Source: Edaphochlamys debaryana
Lineage: Eukaryota > Chlorophyta > Chlorophyceae > Chlamydomonadales
Direction of reading: 5' to 3'
DNA: 64,000 nucleotides
NCBI GenBank assembly: GCA_016858145.1
Contig: JAEHOE010000046.1
Span: forward strand, 496,001 to 560,000
How positions within the stretch are numbered: position 1 is the stretch's first letter; the number at the start of each line of letters is the position of its first letter. Below the pieces are notes generated by a model. The model searched no databases. It was given only the letters and a program-made list of their open reading frames with translations, and was not told the origin of the DNA. Below are positions 33,401-45,300 of the stretch, one piece after another. The translations under genes and the position numbers were made by a program.

Positions 33401-34590
33401 CCGCGTGGTGCAGCACGAAGGGCTCGAAGCGGAGGATCAGCGATACCGTCAGATCGAAACACACACGCCCACCCCGCCCGCCCCCGCCCGCCTCGTTCCC
33501 CTGCTGTCCCTACCTCGAGGTGCAGCACGAAGGGCTCAAAGCGGAGCACCAGGCGTGCCCCTCCCGCGCTGCTGCGGTGCACCGAGGCAATCACCTCCTG
33601 CGGGGGTGGAAAGGCGGGACGCGGAAGGGAAGTGAGCAGTACGGAGCAACCCGCTGTTGCCAAGGTGGAGGGCGGGCAGCGGCAGGGGCTCAGGCCCCTA
33701 CAACAGTGCAAACCACGCTTGAGCTAGGGCCAACCTGCCCGCAAACCCCGTGCGGGGTCCACGCCAGCAAGCGAAACCACGACGTGCCCCAGCCCCCATG
33801 GCAACTCGCGACCGACGCAGACGCAACGTTGACGATGGCCGGCAACCATTCCGGTTCCCCCTCCCCCCGCTCCCGTCCCTGGCACCCGCTCGCCTGCTTG
33901 TCGGCCGGCTCGTGTGAGGCGTAGGCCCACTCTCCGCCCTTCTTGCCGCCCGCTCGGCTCTCGGGCGTGGGCTCCCCAAACACAGAGATGCGGCCGCTGC
34001 GGGGCGTGGAGGAGGGCGACGGGGGTGGAGGAGGGCGAGGGGAATGCACCGGAACCCGGTTGGTTCGGGTGGGGGAACGGGAGGCGCGTGCGTGGGATGC
34101 TGCTGCAGCTAGGGCCCGCGACCCTAGCAGGACAGCCGCGCCCCAGCTCTCTGCCCCGACCGCACCCTCCGCGGGCCCCCGACCGCACCCTCCGGGAGCC
34201 CCCGACCTCCCCCCACCCACCTGCATGACGAGGTGGTGTAGACCCCCGGGTGGGCGTTGATCCGCGCCACCAGCGAGGCGATGGGGGCGTCCACACTGCC
34301 CTTTCGGGACTTATCGCCTGCGGGGCAGGGGGTAGACGGGTGGACGATGCAGGGTGGTCGATAGGGCCTAAAGGCCACCAGGAGTGGGGCTGCATGCGCG
34401 CCAGAGAGCTGCGGGCATGCCGACAGTGCGCCTGGCGTGAATGGGTTCCACCCGAGAGTCCTTATGAGTCCCCCAACCCCTCGAGGCTCCGCTCTCCCAC
34501 CCCTGCCCCCGCCCCCGCCCCCTCACCGCACTCGGCCTGGAGCCCCGCCAGCACCACCGCCCGCCGCTGCTCGAAGGCGTCCAGCACCAT
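21499..34590 (-). CDS. Fused wybutosine-synthesis protein: TYW3-Kelch-TYW2-TYW5(JmjC)
   Basis: 29 phase-consistent exons give one 1,797-aa frame: 34527-34590, 34221-34317, 33894-33996, 33514-33597, 33195-33296, 32927-32993, 32111-32718, 31769-31909, 29277-30923, 28566-28911, 27823-27931, 27160-27511, 26718-26861, 26307-26391, 25969-26071, 25673-25714, 25188-25437, 24808-24898, 24489-24565, 24161-24283, 23757-23855, 23509-23571, 23245-23330, 22987-23062, 22628-22746, 22339-22404, 22031-22112, 21846-21890, 21499-21621. TYW3 (1-205) has [11 protein letters not shown] and SSCSGRIS. Kelch is at 376-780. TYW2 (865-1378) has SAM motif [13 protein letters not shown] and ERVKWYAPHIRH. The JmjC/TYW5 part (1449-1797) has iron ligands H1643 and D1645 (THYDV) and H1719 (LWFHHV). 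It would modify G37 of tRNA-Phe: aminocarboxypropyl transfer, N4-methylation, then hydroxylation. TYW3-Kelch-TYW2 fusion is known in plants; the JmjC extension is unusual. Intron 3 is GC-AG, and intron 8 holds a ferredoxin fragment. Confidence 0.9.
31047..31635 (+). pseudogene. Partial ferredoxin copy: promoter, 5' UTR and exon 1, inside an intron of the TYW fusion gene
   Basis: This about 590-bp block matches 36622-37210 with roughly a dozen differences. It carries the upstream region, an intact ATG at 31435, all 60 codons of ferredoxin exon 1 (one change, Ile to Val in GDKTVEC) and the GTGAGC donor. Exon 2, which holds all four cluster cysteines, is missing, so it cannot make ferredoxin. 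It lies on the opposite strand within the 845-bp intron (30924-31768) between two Kelch exons. It may still be transcribed. Confidence 0.93.
33408..33441 (-). repeat. Fragment duplicated from TYW3 exon 4
   Basis: About 34 bp repeat 33520-33553 of the adjacent exon with a few mismatches, encoding LRFEPFVLH in both places. It lies in the intron between exons 4 and 5 and has no good splice sites, so it is read as a tandem duplication relic and not as an exon. Confidence 0.7.
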
Positions 34591-34668
34591 GGCCGCGCTG
34601 CTGCCGTACAATCAGTTGCCGTACAAGCGCACGCACGCTGTCGTACACTGTGCTGGGCGTGCTGCGAC

Positions 34669-35580
34669 TCAGCGCTGCAGCCCCAGCATGTCCTGCGGGT
34701 CGGGATGGGGGCGGCGAGAGCGGCCGAAAGAAGGCAGGATGAAGAACGGGGATTGCTGGGAACCTAGGGCGAGCCTGGGAGCGGCTCCTAGCCCCCGGTT
34801 CGACTGCAGCTCAACACCGAGGGAGGGAGCGGCAGCGAAGAGGAAGGAGGTAGGAGGGGAGCAGTGCGGAAGAGGGGACAGGCCGACCCTGGCAGTGCAG
34901 GGCCCCGCTGGTTCCCTACCTGCAGCTGCTCCAGCCGCTTGCGCCCCTCGCTGAGGTGGAACTTGATGGCCTGCGGAGGACGAGGCAGCGAGGCAGAGGG
35001 CTGAAGCCTAGAGTGCTACAGCTTGTGCCTGGGGTGAGCAGGCGGGAGGATGGGGCCGGGGTTCGTAACCGCAGCGAGGGCGAGGGGGGTCTCCAGTCCC
35101 AACAGTGCCGCACCAGCGTCGTTCGGTACCCCCAGCGCCCTCCTCCCCCGTTGACCCCAGGGGGGCCTCCTCCCGCGCACCTGCAGGTCCGTCACCTGGC
35201 GCTGGGACTCAAAGGTGCGACGAATCTCGGAGACCAGGTCCGCTGCAGAGCGTGCAGGCGGGGGGGGGGGGGGGGCGCAGGGTGGCGGTGGCAGGACCGG
35301 CGATGGATGGCGTGGCACGGGTCAAACGCCGGGCACCCCTGAGGCAAAGCCTGACGTGTTTCCCCAGACCGCAGCACCCCGACATGACAACAGCCAGCGG
35401 GGAGGGCAACAGAGCCTGGCGGCTCGCGCTGTGTCGGCCGTCGGGATGGTTGTCGCGAGCCTCACCTCGCGCAGACTTCTCCCCTAGACCCCGACAAGCT
35501 CGCAGGTACTGGCGATAAAGGCTGAGCACCTGAGAGCGATAGATAAAGTGACGCAGAGACGCAGCTGCGCCGGCCGGCAT
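34669..35580 (-). CDS. LYR-motif protein, LYRM2-like
   Basis: Four exons (35466-35580, 35181-35242, 34920-34970, 34669-34692) give 83 aa, close to the size of animal LYRM2. LYR is at residues 21-23 in HFIYRSQVLSLYRQYLRA, followed by a basic helix with SEIRRTFESQRQVTDLQ and the GRKRLEQLQ segment typical of the LYRM2 branch. LYR proteins are small mitochondrial adaptors that bind acyl-carrier protein and assist respiratory-complex assembly or Fe-S delivery; LYRM2 is linked to complex I. Splice phases (1, 0, 0) agree. The stop at 34669-34671 lies only 78 bp before the ATG of the TYW fusion gene on the same strand, with no poly(A) signal between them. Confidence 0.88.
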
Positions 35581-37010
35581 AGTGCACGGTCGTGTGTGCG
35601 TGTCGCGCCGGAAAATGCTTTTGATTTGTAAATGTATATTTCAGTAGGTCGAGTAGCGACTGCGTATGTGTGCAGCTGCACTGCCGTGCGTGGCATGCCC
35701 ATAAAGTCTGATGCCGGCTGTCCTGGCCTCCCGTCGAATGCGCTCTTTGACTTGTCCTCATCTACTGACGTCGCTGCCTCGGAGTGCATAAGCATAAATC
35801 ATGCCCGACGCGTCCAGGTTACCGGCACGCCGGCGTCGACTTCACCCGGCCGCCCCCACGCGCCTGGTTATCGAGGTGCAGGCTCCTTTCCACCCACCAC
35901 ACCGCCACCCTGCCTTTACACCGGCGTATTCCACTGCGCAGCAGAACAGATGTGCTTCTCGCGCATTGCCCTTCCAGCCAGCTGTCCTCACTGCCCCCTG
36001 CCCCCCCGCGACGTCGCCCCGCTGTCTTCAACACCCCCCTCGGCTGTAAACCGGGGCGTGCTGGCTACGGCATTGTTGTGTCACGTCTGCTGGAACGTGC
36101 TGCAGGACGTTGGCGCTTTGCGCCCTACGTGACAGGCATGGCCAGGATGCGCGACGTGCGGAGCAATGCCCGCTCAGTCCTTAGCTCAGGGCCCCGGCGC
36201 CGTAGGAGCTCCTCCCACAGGCTCTGTAAGCCCCACACTGGTCTCCACGCGCCCGGGACCTCGGGGGCCCCGAGGTCCTGCCTATGTCAGCCCTGCCCTG
36301 CGCTTCGAGTCATTTCGAGTCCACCCTGCTCTCCCGCAAACCCCAGCGTGATCAGCAATGGAAATTAACGTGGCATGTATATACCGATAGGCGGTACCAC
36401 AACGCGACCGCGAACACGGTTTCCAGCACCTCGGCGCTCTCGTCCAGGCAGAATCGCGCACGGACATGCGGGCATGCGGACTCCGCCCGCCGCCAGAGGA
36501 AGCACTCCGACCAGCAGTGCTCCTGCAGATAAGGCTCGATTGCATGCACGGTATTACCGTGTCCATGCAATGGTCGCGCCGATGGCGCTCGGTCGACGCC
36601 GATCGCTCGCATCGCCGAGCGGTCGCCGACGCATAATTGGGTCCTCCGGCCGATGCCTGTGGCCCATTGAGGACGACCCACTTCAATAGCTTGCCAGTAG
36701 GCGGGCTGCAAGCGCGTCGGCAGGCTCGGCCGGCTGAATTGCGATGCGCGCACGCTCGCCTGTGCCTCCATTCGCCGCCTCGCTAATCTCAGTGCCCTTG
36801 CCTTGCTCTCTTTGATGGTTGCATCGCTTTTCCAATCCAATTCGTGGCTCAGCTTGCAAACTCAGCCACACGTACGGGTGGGCCTTATGCCGGGATTGCC
36901 CAGCATTGTGCCGATCAAGCTAAAGACCGCTGGCCGAGACGTGGTAGGCTACACTCGCAGTAAACGTCCATACCGCCCGTGTCCTTTCCACCACCCCCAA
37001 AACACTCAAA
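35581..37010. promoter_or_regulatory. Divergent intergenic region between LYRM2-like gene and ferredoxin
   Basis: 1.43 kb between divergent start codons. The right part (36622-37010) is the ferredoxin promoter and 5' UTR. Its extent as a unit is suggested by the copy at 31047-31434. The left part near 35600-35660 is relatively AT-rich, as expected upstream of the LYRM2-like gene. No coding exon is supported between 35600 and 36600. Confidence 0.6.
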
Positions 37011-37605
<595 letters not shown>

Positions 37606-37753
37606 GCGCCTCGCCTTTGGGCCTTTAGGCAGAAATGTTTCTGGGGGGGACGTGGGGTTGCTTGGCCTCCAAGCGACGTCAGCGAAGAACTGACAGGGAT
37701 GCTCGGGTGTGACCGTGTGCTGATGGCGAGGCTGCGTGACATCAATTTTGCCT

Positions 37754-37758
37754 TGTAA
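37754..37758 (+). terminator. Poly(A) signal TGTAA of the ferredoxin gene
   Basis: Canonical green-algal TGTAA about 150 bp downstream of the ferredoxin stop codon, in a T-rich 3' UTR. Confidence 0.8.
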
Positions 37759-39376
37759 CGGGCCTCGGAACTGCGATTCTTCTTGCCCCGTGCCGCCGCT
37801 CCTCGCCGATGCCCCTCCGGCCCAATGCATGCCTAATTGGGCGTTTATGACAGCGACCTGGAGTGAGCAGCAGCAAATCGGCATGCTTTGGTGGTAGCGC
37901 CGCAACTGCAAGCATCGTCGGCAGCTCGTCGCGGTCAGCGGCTTCAGCATCATCTGCTGCGATGCATGCATACCTGTGAGCAGTCTTTGAGCAATGTGCA
38001 GCAGAGCGGGGGAGATCGTGCTACATACGCTGTGGCGCGCGCATACCCCAGGCACGCCCACGCGCAGCCACACGCAAACCCGTATCCACTTCTGGGTCTC
38101 CTTCACTTCGCCGGCCGTTAGTAGCAGCTGTCGATACCTCACGCACATCGCCCCTGTCAATATCTAATACTCCGCTGCTAGCCTGTGTTCACGCCTTGTA
38201 CGTTCCCTGTCCCTGGCAGCATGTGTTCACACCTTGTTCGTTCCGTCAGCTCTGAGCAATCAGCATCAATATTGCGTGGGCTAGCCCTCATCCCTGCGTC
38301 AACCTCAGCGCCTTGGCCGGACATCTGTATCGGTAAGCTCCCGCCCGAGCTCCCAGCCCTCATCCCCTTCCCCCCCCCTCCCCGGGTCTCAGCTCCCCTG
38401 CGATCGGTTGCTCCATAGCCAGCGCCGGTATCTCCTGCTTGCCCTGTCCGCCAGCTCCTCAAGCCCAGACGTGACTTGCTCAGCGCGGGCGAACCTGCGT
38501 ACAGCGGAAGACAACGCACCGCTCAACACCCCACCAGCCATACCCTGTCGCATCCGGCTGGCGGGCCAGACCCGGCTGGTTGCACGTTGCATTGACCCCA
38601 CCAGCCACCACCCCACCACCACCACCGCTGACACGCGAGCATGCTCTGCTGGTCGCTTCTTGCTGCCTGCTTCAGTTGCTGCTATGCCTTGGGTAGCAGG
38701 CGGCTGGTTCCCGGGGCCGTGCCCTCGCACACTCGCTTGCCTGGCACTCTTGTTGGCTTGCCCCATCCTCCGCTGGGACGGCGGAACAGGGGCTACGCCT
38801 ATGCGGTGACGTCGCAGGGCAGGGTATGGGAAGAAGGGGGGTAGTATGGAAGAGGTTCTCGCGTTGCAGGCTGGGCATGTTGTTGGACACGGACAAGAGC
38901 ACCAGCCAGGCCAGAGGGAGGCCTCAGCATCCCCGCTTGGATGTTGACCACCTGCCGCCACCCATGCGCATCACCCGCTCGTGCGACGCGCGCGCCCAGC
39001 GCCTCCCCAGTCCTCACATGGCGGTGCGCATCTTGCCCAGTTCCCCTGCCGGGTTGAGCACAGACCTCACACCCATGCGCTTCCCCGCCCTCCCTCAAGA
39101 CCGTCGCCATGTTAAGCTTCCAAAGCAGCCACAGCGACAACAGCACAGTCAAGGCGGCACTCAAGTCGAATGGTATTTGCACTACTCTGGGCTCTGGCTG
39201 CCACGCCGCCCACGCGCCGTCCTCAAGGGTCCTGATCTCAAAGTTGCAGGCTGCCCTGAGAGTAAGCCTCCTGCGGCCAGGAAGCTCTCATCAGGGCTCC
39301 TATGCAAAGAGGGGCCCTGGTCACGAACGCACCAGGGCTAGAGGCTAGCGAATTGCATCGACAGGGGGTCGAAGGG
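37759..39376. other. Intergenic, no supported gene
   Basis: About 1.6 kb between the ferredoxin 3' end and the ELIP 3' end. A minus-strand frame near 39100-39180 encodes a short hydrophobic stretch (LTVLLSLWLLWKL) but lacks splice support. Nothing here is called as a gene. Confidence 0.45.
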
Positions 39377-39381
39377 TTACA
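39377..39381 (-). terminator. Probable poly(A) signal of the ELIP gene
   Basis: TGTAA on the minus strand, 573 bp beyond the ELIP stop codon. It is the first such motif downstream. Confidence 0.5.
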
Positions 39382-39953
39382 GCCAATCCCGGCCCAGTCG
39401 CGTGCCATAGGCTCTTGGCCTCACCGTTCGGCTTTCCCCCTGAGCTCGTTACGAAGCCCTCCGGGAGAGGGCAACCGCATGCCGGCACATGCCGGCCTGG
39501 CGCTCGAGGCGTCCACGCCCATTCCTTCACTCAAGCCAATTCTCTCGCTCTCCTACCAGCTCATCACATCACCTCCGCTCTCGTCCAGGGCCAATGCGCC
39601 CAACCATCTGCTCTGTCCCTCATCGCTCACCGCTCACACGTCCATACTACAAGAAGAAGGTCAGAGATGTGCCTTTCTGGGGTCCAGGTTTGGGGAGTTG
39701 AGTTTAGGGCCCAATCGGCCCGCTCCCCTCAAGTAAAAGAATGCATGCCTCCTGACCTCGCCACCTCCACCCCCCACCCCTCGACCGAGCACCCGCTCAC
39801 AGCCCGGCAGCCGAATGCCGCTGCCGGGCTGACTGCTCTACCTAGCCCAGCGGCCATCTCGCTCCGGCTCTTTCTCTCTCCCTGCCCCTATCCCCCACTA
39901 AACCTCCAGCACCGAGCACCGCTCCGCTACCAAGGCTCGCTAGCGGTGGTTGT

Positions 39954-41828
39954 TCAGAGCAGGCCCTTGCCGATGACAAGCTCGACGGCCAGCAGGCCCA
40001 GCAGGCCGACCATTGCGAGGCGGCCGTGCACGCGCTCGTTGGCCTGGGTGAAGACGTTGCCGGGCAGGGGGCCGTACACGTCCTTGAGGGCGGGCAGGAA
40101 GTCACCCTCGGTGGCCTGGAGGGGGCAGGGGGCCGCGGGTGGGAGGTCAGGGGCGGCCAGGAGGGGTTATGCAACAGCGTAGCACACTGGTTTGGCCGGC
40201 TCGACCCGGCCCGCTTCTCCAGTGAAGTGCGCGCAGCCATGCACCTGGCACAAGCACCGGTGCCGCACCGGCACCCCCGGTTCCCCTGGCCCCTCAGCCC
40301 GAGGCCCCCACCCAACGCTTCGTTGATGTCTTCTAACCCCCACGCTGGAGCCCCGCGCCGCCCCCTCACCCGGTAGATGGGGATGGCCGAGGCCGCGGCG
40401 ATGAGCAGCATCACCACCACCACGGGCTGGGGAGCCTGGCCCAGCTGCGACAGCACGGAGCCCTGGCCGAAGATCTCGGCGCCGGCGCCAGCCAGGAAGC
40501 CTGCAGCCGAGGAGGGCGGGGAGAGGGCAGGGCAGGGCAGAGCAGAGACGGTGAGCGCGTCGCCTGGGCTGGACAGAGAGGGTGAGCTGGACTGGACAGA
40601 CTCCGCAGGCAGTGCCGTCGCCGCTTTGCTCGCCCCTTTCTCCCCAGAGCCTCGGCCCTCCACCTCCCGTCCCTCCAGCACGCACCCAGCATGGCCGCGC
40701 GGCCGTTGATGGTCTCGGGCAGCTCCTTCCAGCCGAAGTTCTGCGGTCGGGGGCAAGGAGGCGGAGGTGGCATGGTGAGAGGAGGTCCGGCTTGCACAGA
40801 ACAGCCTGCCGCCCGCAGATACCCGGTAGCCGTGCAGCCCTGGAACAGACGACGCTGGCAACCGCTGGCAACCGCTGGCAACCGCTGGCAACCGCTGGCA
40901 ACTGCTGGCAACCGCTGGCAACCGCATGGAGCGTTCATCCTTGCCCTGCATTCCTACGCCCTGCGCGCCCCTGCCGTGCACCCGCTCGCTTGCCTGCTTC
41001 ACGAAGTCAGACTCGACGTAGGGCTGCGGGAAGGTGTTGGGACAAGGAAAGGCAGGGAGTTAGAATGGAGCGGCCATCCAGTGATGTCGGGAGCACGCCG
41101 GCACAAAGCGCATCAGTACACACGCAGACGGGCGGAGGATGCAGGCAAGGTGGTGGGAGAAGGCGGCGCGGTGCACACCTTGATGTACTCCTTGTACTCC
41201 TTGGACTCCTCGAGGCTGAAGTCGGTGGCCTCCAGGAAGCGCAGGATGGGGCCGGCCTGCTCGGGGACCCTGGGCGGCGGGAGGGAGAGGGACACGGGGA
41301 TGGAGGGGCGGGGAGGAGCGCGTCGACCGGAGAAGGTTCGAGACGGTTTTTAGGTCGACTAAGAGTGCCGACCAGGCGGCACACGGTGGAGCGTGCTGCG
41401 GGACCGTACGCTAGGTAGACGTGCGCAGGGTGCAGGGGCTGGGGTGGTCGAAGACTGCGGCCCTAAAACCCGGCTCTCGGGAGCCACAAACAGCATCTCG
41501 CAGCGTGCGGCGGAGCCCGAAGGAGGCCCCCGAGCGGCCGCCTCCCGAGCAACCCTGATCGCCTCACCACTCAGGCGTCTTGAGGGAGCTCTGCTCAGTA
41601 GCCTGCAGCGCAACGTGTGGCATTGAACTATGTCGGCTCGTCGGCTCCCGCCATTCGCCCACGAATCGGCAATCAGCGCCCAACGCGGCTACGCCGTAGG
41701 CAAGTAGTCGTTCAATCAAGCAGCTCCTTCAGGAAGAGACTTACCCGGCAGGTCACAGCCCGGCGGCTGCGAGCCAGAGCGCCGCGCGCGGGCAGCGAGG
41801 GGACGCGGAGGGACATAAGAGCAGACAT
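39954..41828 (-). CDS. Early light-induced protein (ELIP), three-helix LHC-like
   Basis: Thylakoid photoprotective chlorophyll/carotenoid-binding protein. Exons 41745-41828, 41568-41602, 41179-41269, 40994-41023, 40686-40740, 40370-40500 and 39954-40115 join in phase to 195 aa. Residues 1-28 form a transit peptide (MSALMSLRVPSLPARGALAR). Helix 1 carries ELPETINGRAAMLG (residues 86-99), helix 2 is PVVVVMLLIAAASAIPIY, and helix 3 carries ERVHGRLAMVG (169-179). The ExxNGRxAM and ExxHGRxAM motifs of helices 1 and 3 are the ELIP/LHC chlorophyll-binding signatures. Intron 4 (40741-40993) starts with GC instead of GT (CAG|GCAAGC) and holds a 10-bp tandem repeat. It is transcribed divergently from the OPR-like gene. 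A light- or stress-responsive promoter is expected from the family, not seen directly. Confidence 0.93.
40853..40925. repeat. 10-bp tandem repeat, about 7 copies
   Basis: Units of CTGGCAACCG run almost perfectly (one C-to-T change) inside intron 4 of the ELIP gene. Confidence 0.9.
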
Positions 41829-42318
41829 AATGCCTAGGTCTCGACTAAATAGCAAGAGCAGCAGGAAGACAGCTGAAATAAGGTGACGGTGAGGTGCGTG
41901 GGGCGACGTTTTGTACTCGCCCCTCGGACGGCTGTCCGAGTCGCGAGTCGCGCGATGCAAGTCGGGATTTTTTGCGTCACCAAACCACCCCGCGCGCCAT
42001 TACCTTCGGTAGGGGAAGCTGCATCTTTGCGTTGGGCCTGTCAGTAACCCGAGAACCAGCGTGCGGGACACTTCCACCAACATCCACCGAGCGTTCACAT
42101 CTGTCCGCATCGCTCCGACCATTTTGCTGCTACGATTTCAATAAGGCTGTTGCGAGGAGGGATTGCTGCGACAGCGTTGGACGGGCGGCCCAACAAGACC
42201 TGCCCCTGCCCGGCTTGCGCGACCAGGGCCATATCTCTAGCGGCTCTGAACGCCTCCGTGTTTGCGAGATGAAGGTCGAGCGTCCAGCCAGCTTGCGGTT
42301 CGTGCACCAGCGGCCGTG
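41829..42318. promoter_or_regulatory. Short divergent promoter region between ELIP and OPR-like gene
   Basis: Only 490 bp separate the two ATG codons, so both promoters and 5' UTRs are compressed here. It includes an AT-richer stretch near 41820-41890. No specific element is assigned. Confidence 0.6.
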
Positions 42319-45300
42319 ATGGCAACTCCCGGCGCCTGGCGCCCGGGTTGCCAGGCGCAGGCTTCAGCGCATCGGAGCGCAGGATATGTGGGCACGGGCG
42401 TCGGGGATCTGCAAACCGCGTCACGGGGGCTGTGGCCATCTTCGTCACATCCATCCCTCGCTCCCAAGCTCGGCACCCGGCGTGGCCAGCTGGTCCGGCA
42501 GCTCCTGGCCCTTCACCCCTCTGCGCATACAGCTCAACACCGCACCGTCAAGCCCAATCGCCTGGGGTTGGCGCAAGCAGCTGTTGCTTCTGCCACGGCC
42601 GTGGTGAGCACCGCCACGTTCCGGACCCCCGACGCCGCAACAGCCCCGCTCCAGGCCATCCCAGCGGCGAAGCACGCCTTGGACCACCTGCACGTGCCTG
42701 GCGACGGAAGCTATGACGCGGAGGCTTGCGGAGGACAGACGCACGCGGCGAGCCCCCAGGCTTCCGCCAAGGGCAAGGACCCGGCGGGTCATGGCTTCTC
42801 GGCGGCCACGCCGCCTGCAGCCAGCGGCATGCAGGCACGCCCCCGCCTCCACCTCCACCACCGAGCCGCCGACCCACATCGGCCAGAGCCCCCATCGCCA
42901 ACACAGCCGTCCCCTCCACACCATATCGGTGCAAACGGGCACTCAAGAGGCTCCGAGCTGGACCAGCCCGACGTTCAGCTGCGGCGGCCAGCCTGGCGGC
43001 ACGCCGCGGCGCAGCCGGAGCCCCTCCATCCCGCGGACCAGCACCAGTCAACGCACACGCAGCTGGCCCCAGACCTGGATCTAAATCTGGATCCCATGTC
43101 AGAAGGAAGCCGCAGCTGGCGGGTAGTTCACACGGAGGCGGGGCAGGCGGGCCAAGCCACGAGCGTCGGGCTTCCCGCCTTGTCAGGCCCAGAGCACAGC
43201 CCGGACGCGCTGGGGAGCCGTACGAACGACACATCGTTGTCAACCGTGACGTACGCGGAGTCGGTTGCAACGGAGGGCGCTGGCGCCAGCGATGTGCAGA
43301 CCACAGAAGAGCACGGGAGCCTGAACGGCACCGGCGGTGGCAGCGGCGGCAGGGGGGGCTACGTGGCAGCAGGCGAGGCCCGGGGCGACTGCGCGTGGGC
43401 CTGGCTGGGCCTCCGTGGTACGACAGTGGACCTGCGGGGAGAGCTCATGTCGTACTCGGGGTCGTACGACGGGGCCGGGTTCGATCCGTACGACGGGCAC
43501 GAGTCTGACGTTTTCGGCGCCGACGGCTTGGAGGAGCTCCACTGGCATGGGGGCCTGGCTCCGGCGGCCGCAGCTCCCACAGACGCTGTCAGCGGCTCGG
43601 GACCTTCCACTGCGCCTGCCGGTGGGCCTGAGGTGGGCCTGGCCCCAATGCTGGCCGGTCGGCAGGGCGGCCTGGGATGGCGTGGGGGCTACCGCAGGAG
43701 CGGTGTTCCGCCCTCGTTGCCTGCAACCGGCGGCGGGAGCGGGAGCGGGGTCGCTGCCGAGGCCGAGCCGGGGGACAGCAGTGGTCACACTCCCTCCTCC
43801 CCAGCCGCACTGCCTCGTGGAGCCCCCGGCCCAGCGGGACTGGCCAGCAGCAGCAACCGCAGCAGCAACAGCAATAGCAACAGCAGCACCCTTATACTCA
43901 GCATCCTCAGCAGCAGTAGCAGCACCGCCGCCACCGTCAGCTCCAGCCGGGTCAGGGGCAGCGACACAACCCACATCATCGGAGGGGAGGCTGTGGCCGT
44001 CGGGGCCTCCACACGCGCTGCGCTGGCTGGCGGTGCTGGAGGCGCCGTGGCCCCAAGCCCGCACGCCGAGGCCCAGGGACAGTCAGCCGCAGGGCCCCGA
44101 CTGGCTGCCGCCTCTCCTCGGGGTGCCGGCACCGCCCAGCCGAGGCCAGCCACGGGACAGCGGGCGCCGCACCCCAGTGACCCTGCCCCTGATGGCAGGC
44201 AGCAACAGCCGGTACCTGGCAGCTGCCCACAGGTGGCCGCGGCCGCGGCCCCGGCCCCGGCGCCGGTTCTGGCTCGATCCGCCGCGTCCAGGGACCGGCC
44301 CGGGGCAGCCGCGGCCGCAGAAGCCGTTGTGCCCGCGGCCTCAGGGGCTGTCGTGGGTGGCCGTAAGGCTACTGCTGCCCAGCCCTCGCCGCCCTCTCCC
44401 TCGCCCTCATCCTCATCGTCTCCAGGGGCAGCGCCCTCTAGCTCTGGGCTTTGCACGGGCCCTTCATCCAGCCGCCATGATGTTACGGGGGTTGCATCCC
44501 GCCTGCCCAGCCGCCGCGCCCACAGCGGCCGCGGGGCCGCGAGGCCCCTGTACGGCTCGCACCTGCGGCAGGCGTTACGTGATGCGGAGGACGTACGGCA
44601 GCTGCAGCGGTTGGTGGAGCAGTCCGGGAGCGAGTTCGGGCCCGAGCACGTCGCCACGGCGCTGCGGCGGTTGGCTGACGTGTCCACAGCGGCGGCGGCG
44701 GCGGGGGCGGCGGCGGCAGGAGTGGCGGCGGGAGTGGTGGCGGCGGAGGCGCCGTCGGGTGGTGGCGGTGCCAACTCAGCATCCCCCACAAAGCTGGACG
44801 AGGGGCCGGCCGCATCGGCGGGGCGACGAACACAGCCAGGGGCGAGTCCGGCACCTGAGGGGTCGGAGGAGGCGGTGGAGCAGGAAGGGGCCCACCCGGG
44901 GGTGCCCAGCGCGACCATATCGGGCGCAGGGGCGCCGGCGGTGGCCGCGCTGGCCTCACGGCTGGTGGAGATGGGGGCGGTGATGCTACAGAGCCGGCCA
45001 CCGCAGCCAAATTCGCAGCACCCCACCCCAACCGCAACCCCCGCCTCGGCCTCAGCCTCGGGCTCCACTTCCGGCCCGACCCCGGCCGCGAATAACGGCG
45101 TCCCCGCGGCCTTCCTCAGCCTCGCCCTTGACCTCATCCTGCAGCCCCTGCGCCTGGGCCTGCCGCCCCACGCCCCCGCCGTCAGCGCCGCGCTCTCCAC
45201 GCTCACGCAGGGCGTGGGCAGCCTCCGCCTGGGCCCGTTGCTGCAAGTCCTCGAGGCCCTGGCCCAACCCTCCATGCGCCGTTGGGCCCCTTCCGGCGGG

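Noticed and set aside
33408..33441. Alternative TYW3 exon
   Set aside because: It repeats part of exon 4 but has no acceptor in usable phase and no donor directly after the conserved residues.
38799..39182. 127-aa minus-strand frame beginning with a hydrophobic segment
   Set aside because: No splice or homology support and no poly(A) signal; composition like surrounding intergenic DNA.
39415..40182. 255-aa plus-strand frame
   Set aside because: It overlaps the last exon and 3' UTR of the ELIP gene on the opposite strand and resembles nothing.
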